NCBI GenBank assembly: GCA_020060845.1
Contig: JAGUZK010000042.1
Location: forward strand, 1 to 40,440
DNA: 40,440 nt
Source: Candidatus Woesebacteria bacterium
GTDB taxonomy: Bacteria > Patescibacteriota > Microgenomatia > UBA8517
Direction of reading: 5' to 3'
Shown here piece by piece: positions 1 through 10,400 of the stretch; the stretch's first letter is position 1; every line of letters starts with the position of its first letter. A program made the position numbers and the translations under genes. The notes under the pieces were generated by a model. That model worked only from the letters and a program-made list of their open reading frames with translations, did no database searches and was not told the origin of the DNA.

Positions 1-1125
1 AGAGTAATTGAGAAGGGTGATGTATCAGCTTCCATACTTTTGCCAAGTGGAGTAAGGGTAGATATGAAAGTACAAAGCCCGCGAAGCTTTGGTTCACTTT
101 TACAACATTTTACAGGCAGCAAACACCATAATATAAAGCTAAGAGAATATGCCCAGAAGATTGGGCTTAGCCTTTCTGAGAGGGGAATTAAGGTTGTCAA
201 AGGTAAAAAAGATGTTTCCTTTGGGACATATAACCAAAAGGAAAGGATTTATGAATTTGAGAAAGAGGAGGACTTTTACTTAGCACTTGGTCTAAAATGG
301 ATTCCGCCGGAATTAAGAGAGGATAGTGGAGAAATAGAAGTTGCTTTGACAGAAGAGGGGTTTCCAAAACTAGTTGATGTTGGTGATTTAAGAGGTGATC
401 TGCAGGTTCATTCCAGTTTTGATGTTGAGACAAGCCATGATTTAGGCTTATCTTCAATAGAAGAAATAGTTGAGTACGCAAGTCAGATGGGTTATGAGTA
501 TGTAGCGCTTACTGAGCATAACCCAAGCCAGAGAGGTCACACTGAAGCGCAGGTTATAGACATACTCAAGAGGAAAAAAGAAAAAATAGAGCAAATAAAT
601 GACTCATTGTCTAAGCAAGGAAGGATAAAAAAATTGTTCAATAGTCTTGAGATTGATATATTGCCTAATGGCAAGCTTGCAATATCTGAAAGAGCACTTG
701 AGATCTTGGACTTTGCGCTAGTTTCAATACATTCTAGTTTTAGGCTAGATAAAGATAAGATGACCAAAAGGGTTTTGTCTGCGCTTGAAAATCCTAAAGT
801 TAAGATTCTTGCCCACCCCACTGCCCGTAAACTGACGAAAAGAGAGGGTGTTGAGATAGATTGGGAAAAAGTCTTTGATTATTGCTCAAAAAACCGGAAA
901 TGGATAGAGATAAATGCTGATCCAATGAGACTTGATTTACCAGATTATTTGGTAAAGCAAGCGATCAATAAGGGTGTGAAATTGACGATTGGAACAGACG
1001 CTCACCATGTCGACCATCTAAAAAATATTATTTATGGAATTTATGTTGCAAGACGGGGTTGGGCGAAAAAAAGTGACATTGTAAATACCAGCAGTTTAGA
1101 AGATTTTGAAAAAATGTTAAAATGA
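1..1125 (+). CDS. polX: DNA polymerase X family protein with C-terminal PHP domain (3' part; gene begins upstream of the window)
   Basis: Frame is open from base 1 (RVIEKGDVSASILLPSGVRVDMKV...). 'SFGSLLQHFTGSKHHNIKLREYAQKIGLSLSERGI' is typical of PolX; followed by PHP domain 'GDLQVHSSFD...LTEHNPS...GTDAHH'. Confidence 0.85.
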   Translation, partial: RVIEKGDVSASILLPSGVRVDMKVQSPRSFGSLLQHFTGSKHHNIKLREYAQKIGLSLSERGIKVVKGKKDVSFGTYNQKERIYEFEKEEDFYLALGLKWIPPELREDSGEIEVALTEEGFPKLVDVGDLRGDLQVHSSFDVETSHDLGLSSIEEIVEYASQMGYEYVALTEHNPSQRGHTEAQVIDILKRKKEKIEQINDSLSKQGRIKKLFNSLEIDILPNGKLAISERALEILDFALVSIHSSFRLDKDKMTKRVLSALENPKVKILAHPTARKLTKREGVEIDWEKVFDYCSKNRKWIEINADPMRLDLPDYLVKQAINKGVKLTIGTDAHHVDHLKNIIYGIYVARRGWAKKSDIVNTSSLEDFEKMLK

Positions 1126-1170
1126 TGTATATTTAATGCGAATGAGCTCTCTGGAAGGTGGTGATTATTT

Positions 1171-1761
1171 ATGAACTATATTTATCTTCTCTTTTTACTT
1201 TTAGTAATTGTTGTCTTTTGGGTCATTTCTGTCTATAACTTTTTTGTATCAAGTAAAGCAAGAATTAAAGCAGCAGTTCAGGAAATTGGCAACCAGCTTA
1301 AAAGGCAATCTGATCTTATACCTAATTTGGAAGAGTCTGCTCGTGGTTATCTAAAGCACGAAAAAGGGATATATGAGGATCTAACAAAGGCAAGAAAAAT
1401 GATTTCAACTGCGCTAGATTCTAACGATCCTCAAAAGATGTCTGACGCAGCGTCTAAGATGGCATCAATCTTGCCAAATATCCAAGTAATAGTTGAGAGC
1501 AATCCTGAACTTAAATCAAGTGATGTTGTACAAAAACTGATGGACGAGTTAAGGGATACGTCTGATAAAGTTATGTATGCAAGAAGGCTAGTCATTGATC
1601 TTACTGCTGATTACAATGTCAAGGTTGCCACCTTCCCGTCAAGTCTAATTGCTTCCATTTTTGGGTTCAAGGAGCAGCCGGGGCTTATTATGCCGGAGGG
1701 GTCAGAAGCAGTCAAAGTCAATAGTGAAGATCTAAAGACTCCAAAGGTAAAGCTAAGCTAG
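1171..1761 (+). CDS. lemA: LemA family protein
   Basis: N-terminal TM, 'YNFFVSSKARIKAAVQEIGNQLKRQSDLIPNL', 'RRLVIDLTADYNVKVATFPSSLIASIFGF'; purine-rich SD (GGAAGGTGGTG) upstream. Confidence 0.9.
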   Translation: MNYIYLLFLLLVIVVFWVISVYNFFVSSKARIKAAVQEIGNQLKRQSDLIPNLEESARGYLKHEKGIYEDLTKARKMISTALDSNDPQKMSDAASKMASILPNIQVIVESNPELKSSDVVQKLMDELRDTSDKVMYARRLVIDLTADYNVKVATFPSSLIASIFGFKEQPGLIMPEGSEAVKVNSEDLKTPKVKLS

Positions 1762-1776
1762 CTTATTGTTTTTGGC

Positions 1777-2715
1777 TTGCTCATGAAAAATATTTACGAA
1801 TCAGTTGCGTACAACAAGGTAAAGAGTAATATTATTATTTTATCTTTTTTTGTCTTTGCTTGCATTGCTTTTTATGTTCTTAGTAACGCACTTGGGTATT
1901 ATCTAGGATATGAGCCAGGAGGTTTAGGTATCTTAGGGATAGCCTTAATAGTTTCGGGACTCACTAGCTTTGCTAGCTATTATTACTCAGACAAGATTAT
2001 ACTTGGAATTTCGTCCGCTAAGCCGGCTGATAGGAAGAGATATTTTAATTTTTATACGGTTAGCGAGAACTTAGCAATTGGCGCTGGACTTCCAAAACCC
2101 AGGCTTTATGTTATTGAGGATAGTGCTCCAAACGCTTTTGCAACTGGTAGGGATCCAGAACACGCTGTAATATGTGCTACCACAGGGCTTCTTGAGAAAC
2201 TCTCAAGAACAGAGCTGGAGGGTGTCATAGGGCATGAATTGGCGCATATAAAAAACTATGATATTAGGCTAATGTCGGTTGTTTCTGTGCTTGTTGGATC
2301 AATTGCTCTTCTTGCTGATTGGCTTCTGAGAATGGGCATTCGCCTAAGAAGTGATGACAATGACCGGAAATTGTCGCAAGCTTCCATAATATTGTTTTTT
2401 ATTGGTATTGTTTTTGCAATTCTCTCCCCACTTATTGCACAGATTATCCAACTTGCAATTTCCAGAAGGCGTGAGTTTATGGCAGATGCAGTTTCGGTGT
2501 CTATTACAAGACAGCCATCGGGATTAATTTCAGCGCTAAAGAAAATCTCCAGTGATCCTGAGCCTTTGGAGGTGGCAAATAAGGCGACCGCGCATCTTTA
2601 TATTGAAAACCCATTCAAAGGAGGTACAAAGAAAGCAATAGGTCTTTTTGCAAACCTCTTTAATACCCATCCTCCAGTTGAAGAAAGAATCAATGAGCTA
2701 TTAAAAATGCAGTAA
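1777..2715 (+). CDS. htpX: M48 family zinc metalloprotease HtpX
   Basis: Multi-TM protein with HELAHIKNYD motif, 'NAFATGRDPEHAVICATTGLL', 'SRRREFMADA'. Confidence 0.92.
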   Translation: MLMKNIYESVAYNKVKSNIIILSFFVFACIAFYVLSNALGYYLGYEPGGLGILGIALIVSGLTSFASYYYSDKIILGISSAKPADRKRYFNFYTVSENLAIGAGLPKPRLYVIEDSAPNAFATGRDPEHAVICATTGLLEKLSRTELEGVIGHELAHIKNYDIRLMSVVSVLVGSIALLADWLLRMGIRLRSDDNDRKLSQASIILFFIGIVFAILSPLIAQIIQLAISRRREFMADAVSVSITRQPSGLISALKKISSDPEPLEVANKATAHLYIENPFKGGTKKAIGLFANLFNTHPPVEERINELLKMQ

Positions 2716-2721
2716 GTTTTT

Positions 2722-3084
2722 TTAGATATCTACCCTTCTTGATATTATTGAAAACAGTTTTTTAAGAGCAATGGCAGTAAATCCCCAAGAAGCGTATGTC
2801 CAGAATGGAATGGATTTTAGATACTCGATCTCAAGAATAATTTGAGGATACCCCTTTGTATTGCCGATAATAATGTAAGACCCGACTGTTGCAAGCGCGA
2901 AAACAAAAAGATCAAACGTCTCGTTAAAGAATATGAAATAGACGAGAGTGGCAACTGCCACTAGTAAGTTGTTGTAAAAGTTGTTTTGGCTGAAGTAGGT
3001 GGTCAGAAGCAACCAACTAAAGTATATTACATAGAATATAATCAGAAATCTATCTTTTTTTTTGATCTCGGCAGGCGTATACAT
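2722..3084 (-). CDS. Hypothetical membrane protein
   Basis: Open frame with several hydrophobic helices; ATG start MYTPAEIKKK preferred over the upstream TTG. Confidence 0.6.
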   Translation of the reverse strand: MYTPAEIKKKDRFLIIFYVIYFSWLLLTTYFSQNNFYNNLLVAVATLVYFIFFNETFDLFVFALATVGSYIIIGNTKGYPQIILEIEYLKSIPFWTYASWGFTAIALKKLFSIISRRVDI

Positions 3085-3175
3085 TAAGGAAATTGTATAT
3101 ATAATAGAGGGTCTAATCAACAACGAGTTTATTCCAAGATGTAAAAAAGGGTATTTGGTTATAAAATAAAAATTG

Positions 3176-3472
3176 ATGGAAAAGAAGATCTCAAAAGAAT
3201 TGCTGAAAAAACTTTTGGCTATGGCACACCTATCTGCAAGCCAAGAAGATTTAGAAGTAATAGCTCCTCAGCTTGCTAAAGTCCTTGACTATTTTAGTGA
3301 CCTGGAACAACTGAATGTTGATTTACCGGGAACCAGCCAGACCACAGGATTGCAGAATGTTTTTCGTGAGGACAAAATTGAGAGTTCAATGGCGACAGAG
3401 GATGCACTATATAATTCCAAGTCAACTCTTAATGGTTTTGTAAAGACAGATATTGTCTTGCAAAAGAAGTAA
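3176..3472 (+). CDS. gatC: Asp-tRNA(Asn)/Glu-tRNA(Gln) amidotransferase subunit GatC
   Basis: 'ISKELLKKLLAMAHLSASQEDLEVIAPQLAKVLDYFSDLEQLNVD'; immediately upstream of gatA. Confidence 0.88.
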   Translation: MEKKISKELLKKLLAMAHLSASQEDLEVIAPQLAKVLDYFSDLEQLNVDLPGTSQTTGLQNVFREDKIESSMATEDALYNSKSTLNGFVKTDIVLQKK

Positions 3473-3479
3473 TTTTAGT

Positions 3480-4862
3480 ATGTTTGGATCAATTTCAGAG
3501 ACACAGAAAGCAATTCTAAGTGGCGATATTAAATGTGTAGATGTAGTTGACCATTTTTTGCAAAAAATTGATGAAAAGAAGCATCTTAATGCGTTTCTTA
3601 CTGTAACACGAGAACAAGCTTATGATGCGGCCAAAAAACAGGATAAACTAGTTAGTTCCTACGGTAGGGCAGTTTTGGAGAGATTGCCCCTCTTGGGTGT
3701 TGTTGTCTCATATAAAGATCTTTTTCTTACGAAGGGTGTAAGAACCACAGCAGGATCAAGGGTTCTTGAGTCATATATACCAACGTATTCGGCTACTATT
3801 GTGGAAAGATCTCATACTTCAGGTATGATAATGATAGGAAAAACAAATTGCGATGCATGGGCACATGGAGCCTCGGGAGAAAACAGTGATTTTGGTCCGA
3901 CGTTAAATCCCCATAATAATGAATTTGTGCCCGGAGGATCGTCTAGCGGGTCTGCGGTTAGTGTAGCCGCAGGTCTTTCTCATGTCTCATTTGGTACCGA
4001 TACGGGAGGATCTGTACGCCAACCGGCAAATTTTTGTGGGATCTATGGACTTAAGCCAACGTATGGTGCTGTATCACGCTATGGGGTTGTTGCAATGGCC
4101 TCTTCTCTTGATTGTGTTGGGGTTTTTTCTGGTTATCTTGGTGATTGTAAAAAAGTATTTGATGTAGTCCGAGGGACCGATGGGAGAGATGCTACGTTGA
4201 AAAATGGAGGCTTTCATATTGGAAGAAAACCCGTAATTGGTGTGCCTGATGAATATTTTAGCGAAGATGTTGATCCTGTTGTGCTTGAAAATGTGATGCA
4301 GGCATTAGAGGTCTTTAAAGGTGGAGGTTATAAGGTTAAAAGAGTGAAACTTCCCTCAACCAAGTATGCGATTTCAGTTTATTATATCGTCCAGCCGGCA
4401 GAGGTCTCATCTAACCTTGCAAGATATGATGGGATAAGATTTGGTGAGAGTAGGGAAATGTTTGGACTGGAGGCAAAAAGAAGAATTGTTCTTGGGACGT
4501 TTGTGCTGTCATCAGGATATTATGATGAATATTATAAGAAAGCTTCAAAAGTAAGGACATTAATAATAAATGAATTTGATGAGGCATTTAAGAGTGTAGA
4601 TGTTCTTATTTCTCCTGTCTCCCCCTCAACCCCTTTTAGGATAGGGGAAAAGTCTGCTGATCCTTTAAAAATGTACTTGTCTGATATTTTAACTGTTCCT
4701 GCAAACATAGCCGGTATTCCAGCTTTGTCAGTCCCATTTGGTCGATACAAGGAATTTCCGTTAGGTTTCCAACTTATGGGGCCTAAGTTTTCGGAGGAAA
4801 TTTTATTTGAGGTAGCAGGCGACTTTGAGAGAATGACGGATTACAAGTTTATTCCTGTGTGA
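3480..4862 (+). CDS. gatA: Asp-tRNA(Asn)/Glu-tRNA(Gln) amidotransferase subunit GatA
   Basis: Amidase signature 'GGSSSGSAVSVAAGLSHVSFGTDTGGSVRQPANFCGIYGLKPTYGAVSRYG'; ATG at 3480 preferred. Confidence 0.95.
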   Translation: MFGSISETQKAILSGDIKCVDVVDHFLQKIDEKKHLNAFLTVTREQAYDAAKKQDKLVSSYGRAVLERLPLLGVVVSYKDLFLTKGVRTTAGSRVLESYIPTYSATIVERSHTSGMIMIGKTNCDAWAHGASGENSDFGPTLNPHNNEFVPGGSSSGSAVSVAAGLSHVSFGTDTGGSVRQPANFCGIYGLKPTYGAVSRYGVVAMASSLDCVGVFSGYLGDCKKVFDVVRGTDGRDATLKNGGFHIGRKPVIGVPDEYFSEDVDPVVLENVMQALEVFKGGGYKVKRVKLPSTKYAISVYYIVQPAEVSSNLARYDGIRFGESREMFGLEAKRRIVLGTFVLSSGYYDEYYKKASKVRTLIINEFDEAFKSVDVLISPVSPSTPFRIGEKSADPLKMYLSDILTVPANIAGIPALSVPFGRYKEFPLGFQLMGPKFSEEILFEVAGDFERMTDYKFIPV

Positions 4863-4865
4863 GCT

Positions 4866-6149
4866 TTGCTGTTTAGAAAAATGAAAAGATGGACCAACCT
4901 TTTTTCCAACAAGAATTTCATTTATCTTCTTGTATCACAATCCCTATCACAGGTTACTATTCAACTTCTTAATTTTTTGTTTGTTCTAAAGGTTTATAAT
5001 GAGACTGGGTCTCCCATTGCTACTTCAATAGTTTGGATTTTTTACGCCCTCCCATCATTGATTTTTGGACCGTTTGCTGCAACTATTGTTGACACTTTCG
5101 ACCGAAGGAAACTACTTATGTTTACAAATCTTCTGCAGTCTTTACTAATTTTATTTCTCAGCTTCTCTTTTAATAGATCCGTTTTTACAATGTATATTGT
5201 TGTTTTCTTGTATTCGACTCTAAACCAGCTATATGTGCCATCGGAATCGGTAGCATTGACCGAGATCGTGAAGAAGAAGAGTTTGGCACTTGCCAACGGT
5301 GTGTTTTTCACAACTGTCCAGATATCAATAATCATTGGTTTTCTTTTGGCAAGCCTTTCAAATAGCTTTTTTGGCTTTGTTAATACTCTATACCTTTCTG
5401 CACTTCTTCTATTTACAGCTTTTTTGGCAGTCACCAAGCTTCCAGAGCTCAGAATCATGGGTAAAAGATCAGATCCTGGATCGCTAGTTAGGGACTTTAT
5501 CGAAAGGATCTTTGAAGGGTACAGATACGTAGTGAGTCAAAGATCGCTTCTGTATTCATATCTTTTGCAGATTGTTCTTAATTGCTCACTAACTGTAGTA
5601 GTTGTAAATATTCCTGTAATTTCAAAGGAAGTGCTACGAGCACCTGGGGATTATGGGTCTGCCTTGATAGTGACGCCAACAATACTAGGCTCGGTGATTG
5701 CTTCGTATTATGTTCCAAGGATCCTTGAAAAAGGTATAAGAAAGTTAAGTATTATTTATAGAAGCTTAGTAATGATGACATTTCTTTTGGCGCTTATTAC
5801 TTTAATTTTTCCTGAGATTGAGGGACAAACGTTAAGGCTTGTTGTCTATTTTGGCACTTTTATTGCATTAGGAGCATGTTTTGTTGGAACAATTATTCCT
5901 CTTCAAACTCATATTCAAGAATTCTCTCCTGAAAAGATGAGAGGAAGGATATTAGGTAATTTATGGTTCCTAATTACACTTATTAACATTTTTCCACTTC
6001 TTTTCTCGGGTATAATAACTGAGATCTTTGGAGTTAGGGTACTTCTTTTGCTATTTTTTGCGATATATTTGTCAATAGCTATCTATATTAGAAATAATAG
6101 TGGCATTCAGTTACGTGATGGTGTAATTAATAATTTCAGGATAAGTTAA
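4866..6149 (+). CDS. Major facilitator superfamily transporter
   Basis: About 12 hydrophobic helices; MFS-like loop 'VDTFDRRKLLMFTNLLQ'. Confidence 0.85.
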   Translation: MLFRKMKRWTNLFSNKNFIYLLVSQSLSQVTIQLLNFLFVLKVYNETGSPIATSIVWIFYALPSLIFGPFAATIVDTFDRRKLLMFTNLLQSLLILFLSFSFNRSVFTMYIVVFLYSTLNQLYVPSESVALTEIVKKKSLALANGVFFTTVQISIIIGFLLASLSNSFFGFVNTLYLSALLLFTAFLAVTKLPELRIMGKRSDPGSLVRDFIERIFEGYRYVVSQRSLLYSYLLQIVLNCSLTVVVVNIPVISKEVLRAPGDYGSALIVTPTILGSVIASYYVPRILEKGIRKLSIIYRSLVMMTFLLALITLIFPEIEGQTLRLVVYFGTFIALGACFVGTIIPLQTHIQEFSPEKMRGRILGNLWFLITLINIFPLLFSGIITEIFGVRVLLLLFFAIYLSIAIYIRNNSGIQLRDGVINNFRIS

Positions 6150-6157
6150 AAACAGTT

Positions 6158-7498
6158 ATGGATGAGAAATTTGAACCAGTAATGGGTCTTGAGGTACACA
6201 TTGAGCTTTCCACCATGTCTAAAATGTTTTGTGGTTGTGCAAGTGACCATTTTGGAAAGCCTCCAAATACCCAAGTTTGCCCAGTGTGCTTGGGTATGCC
6301 CGGTTCTCTTCCATTTCCAAATCTTGAAGCGGTAAAGGATGTTATCAAGCTTGGTCTTTCGGTAAATAGCAGCATTTCAAGATTTTCGAAGTTTGATAGG
6401 AAACACTACTTTTATCCCGACTTACCAAAAGGATATCAGATAAGCCAGTATGATCTTCCCCTATGCAGTGGCGGGCATATTATTTTAAGGAGTGGAAAAA
6501 AGATAAACATAAGAAGAATTCATATTGAAGAAGATACGGCAAAACTATTGCATGTAAGTAATGATGAAGAGAGTTATTCTTTGATTGACTTCAATAGAAG
6601 CGGAGTGGCGCTATGTGAGATGGTTACGGAGCCCGATTTCAATAGGGTCGAAGAAGTTGTCGAGTTTCTAAAAGAGGTTCAGTTAATTGTTCGGTATTTG
6701 GGGATTTCTAGTGCTGATATGGAGAAGGGTTCTATGCGACTAGAGGCAAACCTGTCTGTTAGAAGAGTTGGCGAAGTTGGACTTCCCGATTATAAGGTTG
6801 AATTAAAGAACATTAATTCGTTTCGTTTTCTTGATAAAGCTCTAAGGTATGAAATAGAAAGACAAATTAGAATTCTAAAAGACAAAGAAAAGGTTATACA
6901 GGAGACTAGAGGGTATGATCAAAGCAAGGGTGTAACTTTTTCCCAGAGATCTAAAGAAGAGGAAATGGACTATCGTTATTTTCCAGAGCCTGATATTCCG
7001 CCAATGGTCTTTGATGACAAGTTTATTAGCGGGATTGTAAGAGAACTGCCTGAACTACCTTATGCAAAAAGAGATAGGTACTTGTCGGATTATGGGCTAC
7101 CCTCAAATTATGTGGAGGTTCTGGTTTCTGAGCCGGAAAGGGCAGCGTTTTTTGAACATGCGGTTAGGCTAGATAGTAGATATAAAGTAGGTGTTAAAAC
7201 AATCGCTAATTTAATTGTGAATAAAGATTTTGACAGAAAATACCCCTCTCCTGAGAGTTTTATGAAGAAGATACTAGATCTTATGAAAAAAGAGTACGCA
7301 TCAGGAGATTTGACTTCCAAAGCTGTCAGAGAAGTTATATCAGAAAATATTAAGGCTGTGGAAGATTATAACAAAGGCAAGGGGGAAGTTGTAGGTTTTC
7401 TAATAGGTCAGGTGCAAAAGAAGTTGAGAGGTAAAGGTGATCCGGCATTAATATTGCAACAATTGAACAATGCCTTGAAGGTGAAAGGTAAACTATGA
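6158..7498 (+). CDS. gatB: Asp-tRNA(Asn)/Glu-tRNA(Gln) amidotransferase subunit GatB
   Basis: 'EPVMGLEVHIELSTMSKMFCGC', 'NTQVCPVCLGMPGSLPFPN', 'MRLEANLSVR', 'DYRYFPEPDIPP'. Confidence 0.95.
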   Translation: MDEKFEPVMGLEVHIELSTMSKMFCGCASDHFGKPPNTQVCPVCLGMPGSLPFPNLEAVKDVIKLGLSVNSSISRFSKFDRKHYFYPDLPKGYQISQYDLPLCSGGHIILRSGKKINIRRIHIEEDTAKLLHVSNDEESYSLIDFNRSGVALCEMVTEPDFNRVEEVVEFLKEVQLIVRYLGISSADMEKGSMRLEANLSVRRVGEVGLPDYKVELKNINSFRFLDKALRYEIERQIRILKDKEKVIQETRGYDQSKGVTFSQRSKEEEMDYRYFPEPDIPPMVFDDKFISGIVRELPELPYAKRDRYLSDYGLPSNYVEVLVSEPERAAFFEHAVRLDSRYKVGVKTIANLIVNKDFDRKYPSPESFMKKILDLMKKEYASGDLTSKAVREVISENIKAVEDYNKGKGEVVGFLIGQVQKKLRGKGDPALILQQLNNALKVKGKL

Positions 7499-10400
7499 GT
7501 ACCTTTAACTTTGTGCATCTACATGTCCATACAGAGTATTCACTTCTTGATGGGCTAAGTAACATAAAAAAATTAATAGCCTATGTGGCAAAGCTGGGCA
7601 TGAATTCTCTAGCGATTACAGATCATGGAGTTATGTATGGGGCAATTGAATTCTATAAAGAATCATTAAAACAGGGAATAAAGCCAATAATTGGAATGGA
7701 AGGATATGTTACTACGTCACTAGAAAAGAAAATAAAAGATAATTTTCATATCACTTTGCTGGCCAAGGATTACGAGGGGTATAAAAATTTAATGAAACTT
7801 ACCTCTATTGCCCACCTTAAGGGTTTTTATTATAAGCCTCGCTTCACCATTGAAATATTAAATGAGCTTCGGAGGGGACTTATATGCTTGTCAGGCTGTC
7901 CTGCAGCCCAGATACCTAGCCTTTTGATAGAAGGGAATTATCCTGAGGCAAAAAAACTTGCAGAGTCTTATCTTGACATCTTTGGAGACGACTTTTTCTT
8001 GGAAATACAAAGACATAATTATAAATCTGTGATAGATAAAGTTGAGGGTGCTGAACTAAAGGAGCAAATTAGAAAGAGGGCAGTTGAGGAAGAAGCTTAT
8101 GAGAAAGGAATTATAAAGCTAAGCAGAGATCTAGGTATTCCAATTGTTGCTACAAATGATGCTCACTATATAACCCAGGATGATGCCCAGGCGCAAGATG
8201 CGCTGGTGTGCATTGCTACAGGAAAAAATATTTCTGATATCAAACGTCTTCGTTATATTGATAACCCCGATTATTACATTAAAACGCCTGAGGAGATGGA
8301 AGAACTTTTTATTGATTTACCTGAAGCTGTAAAAAATACCGTTGAGATAGCGGAGAGGTGCAGTATCGAGATTCCACTGGGGAAATGGTCTTTTCCAAGC
8401 TTTCCGATTCCTGAAGGCATTAACGCTGATGAATATCTTAAGAAAATTGCCTTTAGCAAACTCAAAAAAAAGATCCCAGATGCCAAAGAGGAGGAAATAA
8501 AAAGACTTGATTATGAGCTTGGAATAATATCTCAAAAGGGCTACTCGACTTATTTTCTTATAATGATGGAGCTTGCAAATTGGGCGAATGAAAAAGGAAT
8601 AATCACAAACACTAGAGGGTCTGCTGCTGGATCCCTTGTATCATATGTCTTAGGTATAACTACTGTAAATCCAATTAAGTATTATTTGCCTTTTGAGCGA
8701 TTTCTTAATCCCTACAGACCATCTCCACCTGATATTGATTTTGATGTTGCAGATGATAGGCGTGAAGAGATCCTAAGGCATATTGCCGATACCTATGGTC
8801 ATGATCGTGTAGCGCAGATATGCACCTTTGGAAGAATGCTTTCACGAGCGGCCGTGCGGGATGTTGCAAGAGTTTTAGGATATCCCTATTCAGTTGGTGA
8901 TAGGATTGCTAAGTTGATTCCTCCGCCTAAACAGGGATTTCCAGTTACTATACCAAAAGCTTTGAAAGAAGTTGAAACATTGAGAAATTTGTACGATTCA
9001 GATGAGGATGTAAAGAAAATAATCGATTTGGCTATTCAACTTGAGGGATGTGCAAGGCATTTATCTGTGCACGCTGCTGGTGTTGTGGTAGCTCCTAGTG
9101 AGATAACTAATTTGGTACCAGTTCAACTTGAACCTTCTGGGGACAAGATTATTACTCAGTATGAGATGCATGCTGCTGAGGATGTGGGTCTAATAAAGTT
9201 TGATATTTTGGGAATTAGGAATTTGTCAATTTTGGGCGCTGCTATAAAGATAGTTGAGGATACTTGTGGGAAAAAGGTTAATATTCGGGAAATTCCTCTT
9301 GATGACAAAAAGACTTTCGAGATGCTTGCAAGAGGAGATACAATGGGTGTTTTTCAATTAGGGAGTGCTGGAATGACAAAGTTTTTGAAGGAGCTAAAGC
9401 CGTCTCGTATTGAGGATATAATGGCCATGGTTGCCCTGTATCGCCCCGGTCCTATATCACAAATCCCCGAGTATATAAAAAGGAAGCACAATCCCAAATT
9501 AGTAAAGTATCTCGACCCCCGAATGGAGAAATTTCTTGGAGCTTCTTACGGACTAATAGTTTATCAAGATGATCTACTGTTTTGTGCAATTGAGTTGGCG
9601 GGATATACCTGGGAAGAGGCTGATAAATTCAGAAAAGCGGTTGGTAAAAAAATTCCTGAGGAGATGGCAGCACAGAAAGAAAGGTTTACAAAAGGGATTA
9701 TTGAGCATGGCCAAACCGCTGAATTTGCTGAGGAACTATGGAAGTTGTTTGAGCCGTTTCAATCATATGGATTTAACAAGGCGCACGCTGCAAGCTACGG
9801 GCTTGTGGCTTACCAGACTGCTTATATGAAGGCAAATTACCCCGTTGAATATATGTGTGCTCTTATGAGTGCAGAAAGCTCCGATACTGATAAAGTTGCA
9901 GAAGCTGTAAACGAGTGTAGACGGTTGGGGATTGAAGTTCTGCCCCCAGATATCAATAGGAGTGCAGTTGGGTTTTCAATCGAAGATTACCCGGCATCAA
10001 AGTATAAAAAAGCTATCCGTTTTGGTCTAAACGCAATTAAGAATGTAGGGGAGGCAGCGATTGATTCAATAATCAGTGCAAGAGAAAAGGGCGAATTTAC
10101 AAGTTTTATGGATTTTATTTGCAGAGTTGATAGCCGGCGTGTAAACAAAAAAGTTTTGGAAAGCCTAATAAAAGTTGGTGCTTTAAGCCGTTTTGGTAAA
10201 AGGGCTGCTCTTTTAAAAAAGGTGGAAGAGTATAAAAAAGGCCCCACAAGTAAGATAAAAGACGAAAACCAAAGTGAACTTTTTTCTTCGGAGGATATAG
10301 GTCAAAAGAATGATTTTGATATTATTGAGGATATTGATGAGTTGCCCGATAAGGAGATAGAAGTTCTAGAGAGAGAGCTTCTTGGTTTTTCCATTTCAGC

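Noticed and set aside
4532-4750. Antisense ORFs inside gatA, dnaE, uvrA, eno and others (many 60-140 aa entries of the ORF track)
   Set aside because: They lie opposite strongly recognisable conserved genes and show no protein-like features; expected by chance.
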